Shown here one piece after another: positions 56,206 to 64,000 of a DNA stretch of 64,000 bases. Numbering within the stretch: position 1 is the first letter of the stretch; each line of letters begins with the position of its first letter. Made by a program: the position numbers and the translations under genes. The DNA is taken from the NCBI GenBank assembly GCA_916613615.1, contig OU744737.1, forward strand, positions 6,158,001 through 6,222,000, in the 5' to 3' direction. Source of the stretch: Steromphala cineraria (taxonomy: Eukaryota > Mollusca > Gastropoda > Trochida > Trochidae). The notes under the pieces are model-generated. The model worked only from the letters and a program-made list of their open reading frames with translations. It searched no databases and was not told the DNA's origin.

Positions 56206-57751
56206 ACTCACTCACTCACTCACTCACTCACTCACTCACTCACTCACTCACTCACTCACTCACTCACTCACTCACTCACTCACTCACTCACTCACTCACT
56301 CACTCACTCACTCACTCACTCACTCACTCACTCACTCACTCACTCACTCACTCACTCACTCACTCACTCACTCACTCACTCACTCACTCACTCACTCACT
56401 CACTCACTCACTCACTCACTCACTCACTCACTCACTCACTCACTCACTCACTCACTCACTCACTCACTCACTCACTCACTCACTCACTCACTCACTCACT
56501 CACTCACTCACTCACTCACTCACTCACTCACTCACTCACTCACTCACTCACTCACTCACTCACTCACTCACTCACTCACTCACTCACTCACTCACTCACT
56601 CACTCACTCACTCACTCACTCACTCACTCACTCACTCACTCACTCACTCACTCACTCACTCACTCACTCACTCACTCACTCACTCACTCACTCACTCACT
56701 CACTCACTCACTCACTCACTCACTCACTCACTCACTCACTCACTCACTCACTCACTCACTCACTCACTCACTCACTCACTCACTCACTCACTCACTCACT
56801 CACTCACTCACTCACTCACTCACTCACTCACTCACTCACTCACTCACTCACTCACTCACTCACTCACTCACTCACTCACTCACTCACTCACTCACTCACT
56901 CACTCACTCACTCACTCACTCACTCACTCACTCACTCACTCACTCACTCACTCACTCACTCACTCACTCACTCACTCACTCACTCACTCACTCACTCACT
57001 CACTCACTCACTCACTCACTCACTCACTCACTCACTCACTCACTCACTCACTCACTCACTCACTCACTCACTCACTCACTCACTCACTCACTCACTCACT
57101 CACTCACTCACTCACTCACTCACTCACTCACTCACTCACTCACTCACTCACTCACTCACTCACTCACTCACTCACTCACTCACTCACTCACTCACTCACT
57201 CACTCACTCACTCACTCACTCACTCACTCACTCACTCACTCACTCACTCACTCACTCACTCACTCACTCACTCACTCACTCACTCACTCACTCACTCACT
57301 CACTCACTCACTCACTCACTCACTCACTCACTCACTCACTCACTCACTCACTCACTCACTCACTCACTCACTCACTCACTCACTCACTCACTCACTCACT
57401 CACTCACTCACTCACTCACTCACTCACTCACTCACTCACTCACTCACTCACTCACTCACTCACTCACTCACTCACTCACTCACTCACTCACTCACTCACT
57501 CACTCACTCACTCACTCACTCACTCACTCACTCACTCACTCACTCACTCACTCACTCACTCACTCACTCACTCACTCACTCACTCACTCACTCACTCACT
57601 CACTCACTCACTCACTCACTCACTCACTCACTCACTCACTCACTCACTCACTCACTCACTCACTCACTCACTCACTCACTCACTCACTCACTCACTCACT
57701 CACTCACTCACTCACTCACTCACTCACTCACTCAACTCACTCACTCAACTC
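56206..57751 (+). repeat. (ACTC)n microsatellite, ~1.5 kb
   Basis: Uninterrupted ACTC from 56206 to about 57734 (about 382 units), then a short imperfect end. All three plus-strand frames are open and read Leu-Thr-His-Ser, producing an artefactual 586-residue frame; every minus-strand frame has TGA stops throughout. It is not a gene. Confidence 0.97.
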
Positions 57752-59300
57752 AATCGGAACAATGCCTCTTTTCACTGAATACTTCGTCATCCTCTAGCGT
57801 ATAGGTTACCTGACATACAGTTGATTAAAACATATTTCAATGGGTCAAAGTTCCTATTTAATATCGTTATTTTAAGGCTGTCACTTTGAAAACAGACCCA
57901 TCTAAAATGGATCATGTCCACACTACATAGCTAATTTAAATATATTAGATATTACATTATAAACACTTTAAGTACAGTTAAAGAGGCAAGAGATTAATAT
58001 TGAAAGGCTTATGTCGATTCAATGCCTCTCGTTAGAAGATGTAAGTTAGCCAGAATGTCTTTGCTCAGTTATTCTACATTGTACTGTTGCGTATTTTATT
58101 TTATTTCTTTACACTATATTGAGTGATTATTTACTGGAATTTCTCTAAATTTCTCTAGGTTCAATAAATATACATATTCAATATATATGGCTGCAGCATT
58201 AACAAACATAATTTACTAATAAAATTCACTTTGATCAAGATAGTCTTTGAAGCACCGTAAAATATTCAGAACTTCAGACCTGCTTCACGACTCTTTGGCA
58301 GTCAAAGGGATGCGGTGAATTCGTATCCAAACGATTTCGTACACAATAATCTCGGTGGATTCGTACCCAAATTAGGCTGTGGATTCCTCCCCACTATTAT
58401 TTTTGTTAGAAATCATAATACTAGCTTTAATTGTTATCTGACAAACATCGTAAATATCGTATTCATATATTATTAAATAGGAGCCTTAATGTAGTCTAGG
58501 TCTTCTAAAAGTCTGGAAACAAATTCATGACAACGTCACTCATCTAATTAGCATTATCAGACATTATGTATAAAAAATATTATTAAAAACGCTTCTTTAT
58601 TATTAAAAACGCTTCTTTTTCGTTTAATTATTTGAAAAACAAAGTCTGAACGGTTTCTCTTATTACGAAATAGACGCCTGTCTCAAATAGACGCCTTATA
58701 GTGTAGACTGTTTGAAAACAAGAAAAGCCTTTAAAAAGGCATGCTTGGTGCCACATAGGCAGATGAAGGGGATTGTGATTACGACGACCAATTTGGGTGA
58801 TTAGTGAAATATACATCACTTGATAAACAGTATTAATCAATCAATCAAAGATACTCTCACAAAATTAATTTCTATCAACACGAGTTAATGAAAGTTAATG
58901 AATTACATTTACATTTATCAATGATTGTTGCTTGTTTACCAAACCAAATTCATTTTCATGAATAATAATATGTTTAAACCAGTGTTAGTATAGTTCATAT
59001 CAAAAGACACGAGGGTGATATTCTATTTATCATCCAAATTAACTCTATTTGACATCTCAGAGAAAAAATTTACATCTCTGAACAGAACATTACACGATTT
59101 TCAAAACAATGATGTCATTGCATAATGACGTCACTATGTTTATGATGTTATGACATTGTGATGTAGTTACTTGATGACGTAAAAGCACTGTGTTGCCATG
59201 TAGCGTTGACAATGACAGGAAATATGTGCAAAACGTAATGCCAAAAACGATATCTCCTAGTCATGATGGTTAAATGTTAACAGTAGTATTACAGATAATA
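57752..59300. other. AT-rich non-coding DNA
   Basis: No gene. Short features: 'gattcgta'-type words at 58315-58390, a direct duplication 'ttattaaaaacgcttctt' at 58580 and 58600, and TGACGTCA at 59126-59133. Confidence 0.45.
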
Positions 59301-59309
59301 AAAAGCAAA

Positions 59310-59400
59310 ATACTTTCCGATTTTAACCCAGGTCCGTTATCCTCTGAGCTAAGCCGACCTTATAGTAAAGGTACGGAACCAACGATATATGTCATATTCT
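59310..59400 (-). repeat. tRNA-like fragment, probably SINE-derived
   Basis: Minus strand GGCTTAGCTCAGAGG matches a polymerase III A-box and D-arm, followed closely by GGTTAAAATC, a degenerate B-box. The anticodon arm is missing, so it is not a functional tRNA. Confidence 0.3.
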
Positions 59401-61506
59401 AAATATAGCACGCGTCATTTTCAGTAGCTCTGATTATAAATACATGTTTTCAACGTAAAAATTAAGTGACATCGTTAAGTATGACTTGTAACGTGCTCGT
59501 AAATGATCTACCTATTAGTAAACATTAGTCTTATTTCGATGTCCCCATCGTACTTACAGAAACATTATTTTTAATTCGTCAGTCGAGCCCAACGTGAAAT
59601 TAAATCGCGTGGGTTATAAAAAGTGCATTCTGCGACTATTGAATGCGAAATAGTGCTCTTATCTAGAATATATGCAGACTCTTCTTCGTATGAAGATGAT
59701 TTTGATTGAGTCTGTTAACATTTATCAGCGTCTTGAATAGAAAATATTATTTCTCTTTTAATATGACATTTAAAGCGAAATCATAATCCACAGTTTAATG
59801 TGCCAAATATTTTGTATTACCCACATGGTGACGTAATGCATTTTTTGCTACAGCTCTGTCCATTGGTCATTTGATTTGGACACAACACTTGTGATTGGCG
59901 CGGCTTCCCTTTGAAAATATCAACAGTAATATAGAGAGAATTCAGAAAAATCAAAACATAACTATTTGGTGCCTTTGGGCACAAAGCAATAATAGTCGCC
60001 CGGCTAGTAAATGAGGTAATACGGTATCTCCGGTAAACTACGAGTTGTTCACATTGACTCGTCTATACATGTTTTTATGATTAATGCTGTACATCCTCAA
60101 ATAACCGCAGGCCTTAAATAAACGTATGCCTTCAATACACGCCGGTTCTAAGCTAAGGTCTCGCCAGATCGTTGAAATAAATAATGGCTTGCCTTGATTC
60201 AAAGAGGCTATGTAATGTAGTTTTCTAAGAATGATAGATCATTATCTACAGTACCATTATCTATGGGAATGCAATGAACATAATAATTGAGACAATATAC
60301 ACATAAATTAGACTTTTAATAAGCATTTTATACCCAGTTTTGAGAATGCCGTCGAAATTAAAAGGCGATCTCTTTGAAAACTCATTAGAGCGTGACTGGC
60401 ACCGCCCACGCCGGGCTTGTTTCCATGCCATTTGCGTATCTACCCTAATGTCTGAAGATAAACCTCCTTCAAACCAAAACGATTATGTGTATGTGTTATG
60501 TTAACAGACTTTGGAATATAGTACTTCAGATAATTGATACGCATTACCATTGGCAAGAGAATATAATTATGTTTACAATATGGAATTTTCGACTATACTG
60601 GTTTTATGTATAATTTCTATTTTAAAATGGCTACAGATTATGGCTTCGAAAAGTATACTCATATGCCTCGAATAATCGACTGCCTTGAAAATTCGCCGGG
60701 TCAATATTAGTGTTTGAAATTAATAATCGTCTGGTGTTTATTCAAGGATTTACTGTAGTCTGAAAAAAGTCTAAGTAAACCTACTTTCCATATCACCCGT
60801 TTTACTGCCATGTTGAGTCTCAATATCTGGACGAAACTGGTAATATTTAGGCTAGGTTTTTATAGACTGGTAATAAGCTCTCCAATATCCTTAGTCTCAC
60901 TGGTTGTTTATGTTTAATACAAAAAGGTTTGTATGAGGTACATACAAGGAGCCAATGATATTCTCGGGCAGCTGACTGTAATCCATATACACGGCAGATC
61001 GTATCGACATCATGCGACATCCACTCAGCTTGCTTTGATAATTCTTAATGGTAATTTTGATGACCGATGCTAATAATAATAATATTCTGGTCAAGTGGTT
61101 ACTGGAAATTGCGGAATGAAGTAACAGAAAGAGTCCTTGATAATAATGTTATATATGCACTTGCATGAAAAGTACTTGGAAACTCCTTGAATTTCACTTG
61201 AAATGCCTTTTGATTTGTGTAAAGAATTACCCTTGAGCTTCAGCAATTATTTCTCTGTTAAAATCACGATTATAGTTGATTCGTACAAACCAGACCAGTA
61301 CGATTTGTTGCATTTTTATATTTTTCTTGTTGATTTTGACATTTGTTTTTTTATCCACCGTTTTGTTTTGCTGTGTTTTAAATTAATTCTAGATAAATGT
61401 TCAGTTTGCGCTGTAACCTGTTACTGTTGCTTTGAATAATATTTCGTAAATATTAAACCTATTGTCTGATTGACAGAAACAATCTTTACTTTGTCTAAAG
61501 AAGTCA
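59401..61506. other. Non-coding DNA
   Basis: No supported gene, RNA or mobile element. Base composition is slightly less AT-rich around 60340-60430. Confidence 0.45.
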
Positions 61507-62250
61507 ACGCGTTTCCTTATGTGGCTTGTTTAATTGCCTGATGTCAGGAAAATGAAAATAAATTGTTCCAGTTGAAAGACAATGTATTGAAACTAAATTG
61601 AGCAGTAATAATTCAAACAAATAACATAAAGTGTAGCCATGCGATTAATTTTTCTTACACAAAATGAATTAAAGGTGTTCAAAAAAAATGGCCGGCAATG
61701 GATTTTATGTGAATCTTCATACTTTGTCCTGTGGCTATGGCCGATTGGCTTGTGTAATGAGATTTATGACATTATCAAAATAATAAATCTTGTATTAACA
61801 TACAATTATCAGTTAAAAGTTTAAAATGTAAAATTATCAAAAAACGTGCTACTGCCCCTTTAAATTGGATGTTGAGCGTTTTTCCTTATGTGGCTTGTTT
61901 AATTGCCTCCGTGCTTTAAAGGGGCAGTAGCACGTTTTAGGGGGGAATATAAGGTGATGTATGTGATGTCAGGAAAATGAAAATGAATGGTTCCAATTGA
62001 AGGACAATGTATGTAAACCAAATGAAGCTGTATATAAATGTATAAAACAAAATGAATTGAATGTGTTCACAAAAAATTACTGCCAATGGACTTTATATGA
62101 ATCCTTAAATTTGTTCTCTGACTATGGATGATTTGTTTGTGTAATGAGATTTTTGACACTATCAAAACAATACATTTAGAATTAACGTACACTTATCAGT
62201 AAAAAAACGAAAATATAAAATGTTCAACAACCGTGCTACTGCCCCTTTGA
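61507..62250. mobile_element. Two adjacent TTAA MITEs within a duplicated flank
   Basis: The 61539-61862 copy lacks its left terminus and ends gctactgcccct-TTAA. The 61916-62250 copy is full length (TTAA-AGGGGCAGTAGCACG; right TTGA). The host segment 'ccttatgtggcttgtttaat' occurs before each (61513 and 61883), so the flank plus MITE was duplicated, or one MITE was captured between two copies. Confidence 0.8.
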
Positions 62251-62730
62251 ATAGAATTTACTTCGCTTTTGCCAAAGCGCCAGAGAGAAAGAAATAGTAT
62301 ATAATCATAATGTTATCTTGGTTAATGGATCATTTGTCATCATTGGTAACAAAACAGTTAGTCAATTTCTTTGTGGTACTTTCTTATATCATCTTTATGT
62401 GAATATCTTTTCTTGCATTAATTCGTCATTGCGTCTTGGGCTGACACATATTTTCATGAAAATGTTTTTGTCGTTCAGTGATAACAAAGATGGCTAATTA
62501 TCTTGCGTCTAGCTTCATTAAATGAATTGTTTCAAACTTAATTTGGTATAACACATATGTTTTCAGCAAAACCGGCATACTCTATGTACAAATAAAAAAA
62601 AAAGACAGTTTAAACATGGTAGGGGTCATGATAGTATCAATTCTATTTCTTATCTCTGGTAACATTTAACAAAGATATTTTCACAAAACATTTACTAGAC
62701 ACCCATTATTGTATTCTGCAACTGCAAATA
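62251..62730. other. Non-coding DNA
   Basis: No gene or repeat structure recognised. Confidence 0.45.
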
Positions 62731-62734
62731 TGTG

Positions 62735-62860
62735 TAATTATTACACGCCCGTGTAAGATACCGCGCGCGGTGTAATATTTATACGGCAATATTAAACTAG
62801 TGTAATATCACAATGCAAGTATGACGTCACAGAAGTGAGCTGTTGTGACGTCACAATGTA
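62735..62860. repeat. Inverted repeat with two TGACGTCA sites
   Basis: 'attacacgcccgtgt' and 'cgcgcggtgtaatatt' (62738-62780) form a small fold-back, followed by TGACGTCA at 62822-62829 and 62846-62853. Confidence 0.6.
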
Positions 62861-62944
62861 AGCGCTTCGACTTGGGTGCCGAGTCGCGGAACTGTTAGTT
62901 TCAGCACATTTTCGGCAAGTTTGCGTGATTTTTAGGGCAAGTAA

Positions 62945-63073
62945 TAAAGAGAATACTAAATTTCCTTCCATTTAATACTACTTTTATTATTTCGCTCGTT
63001 TTATACATGTACAAAATCATTAACTCGTTTAATAAAAATATTATTAAATGGAAGGTCGTTTAGTATCCTCTAT
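62945..63073. repeat. Fold-back palindrome
   Basis: Left arm 'agagaatactaaatttcctt' with 'ccatttaata' pairs with right arm 'tattaaatgg' with 'aaggtcgtttagtatcctct'. The apex contains TTCGCTCG (62991-62998) and AACTCGTTT (63022-63030). Confidence 0.8.
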
Positions 63074-63299
63074 TTGTCAACGTGCCATAACTCAATACAC
63101 CAGACGTCTCCTAGATCTTGAGTAAATTTAAACAGACTGTGGTGTTTTCTCTTTTGCCTGTCGGTCTGTATTCTTAATAGTCCAGCAGATATGTGGGGAA
63201 ATTGTGCTTTTTGTGATACAAGCATGAAACTTGGTATACTGATAGAGCATTCATTTATGAAGATTTTTAGATATAGGGACATTTAAATTTATTCCCAGA

Positions 63300-63345
63300 A
63301 CAAAAATGGCGGCCATTTAAAAATGGCGGCTTTCTGGTAGTAAGA
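63300..63345. repeat. Short inverted repeat with two ATGGCGGC words
   Basis: ccagaa ... ttctgg flank 'aaaatggcggccattt' and 'aaaatggcggc'. ATGGCGGC is the core of YY1-type sites; regulatory use is unproven. Confidence 0.45.
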
Positions 63346-64000
63346 TTACATTATCTAAGTCATAGTACTTGGAGAAGAACACCAAGGAATTTTGTGTTTA
63401 TGATGATAATTAAGTGAAAAGACTAAAAAAACATTATTTGGTCTTTATTTTTCACTTAATATCAAGATTTTTGAAATTTTATTTATCTCTCAACAAAATT
63501 ACACAGATCAAAGAAGACGGGAGTTTTCTGTCCCTGTGCTGGCTTTGGTCATGTAACCAAGCCTCAGAGAACGGTCACCAGAGCCACCCTACTCGCAGGA
63601 GGGGAGGCAAGGGTAGGAATGAAGGATTGGTGAGTTGTCAACGGAAAATATATATAATAATGACGTTTACTCAAAAACGTATTATTATTTAACTTACTAT
63701 TACCATCTCCGACTCCCTGTAGCCCAGATTACAACAGTGGTAAAGGGCTGCGAGGCCCAAGCAGGAAGTAACCACCTCAACAAACTTATGGTAGAGAGGT
63801 CCGGGCCCCAGTTAAAAGGGTGTAACAAGCCCCGAACCAGAAAGAAAGACAACCAACACAATGGAAAAAGCGATGCAAAGTTAAAAACAACAACATGTGA
63901 ATGCGATTTAACGGTGAGCTGCAATCCCTCTGGGGTAGCAAGACCTGAAGTGCATTGTTAAGCGAATACCTGAGTCACCATCCTTGCAATGTCCGTCTTC
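63346..64000. other. Edge region, unassigned
   Basis: GC content rises after about 63500 and overlapping frames are open on both strands (for example 63635-63961 plus). I do not recognise a protein. It could be the edge of a repeat or an exon cut by the window. Confidence 0.3.

Noticed and set aside
56044..57804. 586-residue open frame rich in Leu-Thr-His-Ser
   Set aside because: It is the translation of an (ACTC)n microsatellite, which has no stops in any plus frame. The upstream part lies in repeat sequence.
59310..59400. tRNA gene suggested by a perfect A-box
   Set aside because: The A- and B-box-like words are too close and the anticodon arm is missing.
63414..63961. Two overlapping plus-strand frames near the window edge as exons
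   Set aside because: No recognisable domain and no convincing splice sites; an opposite-strand frame is equally open. Left unassigned.

Overview
The window looks like nuclear DNA of an invertebrate animal, most likely a marine mollusc. It is AT-rich, has long gene-free stretches, one gene with GT-AG introns, a BEL/Pao LTR retrotransposon, truncated L1/Tx1-like and Jockey/CR1-like LINEs, many MITEs, fold-back palindromes and long minisatellites. The mollusc assignment rests on general impression of this repeat landscape, not on a diagnostic gene. There is no bacterial or phage gene organisation.

Layout. 1-5660 is AT-rich repeat relic. 5661-21626 and 21627-about 36018 are two consecutive copies of one ~14-16 kb sequence, 99% alike in places by eye. 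They differ by clean insertions: a LINE (8680-9326) and a 3.3-kb TTAA-bounded block (11200-14502) only in copy 1; two MITEs (33040-33420 and 34097-34459) and a 0.3-kb fold-back insert (about 32545-32870) only in copy 2; and very different copy numbers of three minisatellites (12 vs 4, 9 vs 16, about 2 vs 11 units). Either this is a true tandem duplication or two haplotypes were joined end to end in assembly. 36076-43021 is a BEL/Pao retrotransposon with 5-bp target duplication and nearly identical LTRs, but with a reverse transcriptase lacking its Y-x-D-D aspartates and a frame break in the protease-RT region.

43405-47716 holds a TTAA MITE, a 0.8-kb inverted-repeat element packed with 26 CTAATTAG palindromes at 20-22 bp spacing, and a MITE split by a dead LINE. 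47766-53045 (minus strand) is the only host gene I can support: three exons joined by phase-1 introns, encoding a 233-residue secreted PAN-EGF-PAN protein. Its first intron carries a 13-unit hairpin minisatellite, a MITE and two large palindromes. 53046-64000 is non-coding repeat DNA, including a 3' LINE fragment, a 1.5-kb uninterrupted (ACTC)n tract, TTAA MITEs and fold-back elements with TGACGTCA clusters.

Two MITE families recur: a long-TIR family beginning CATTCTC with 9-bp target duplications (Mutator-like by that criterion), and a family beginning AGGGGCAGTAGC flanked by TTAA (piggyBac-like by that criterion). Several fold-back palindromes with unrelated arms share the same apical words (CTCGCTCG, then ACTCGT 18-24 nt later). 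That recurrence and the CTAATTAG array are the least explained patterns here.
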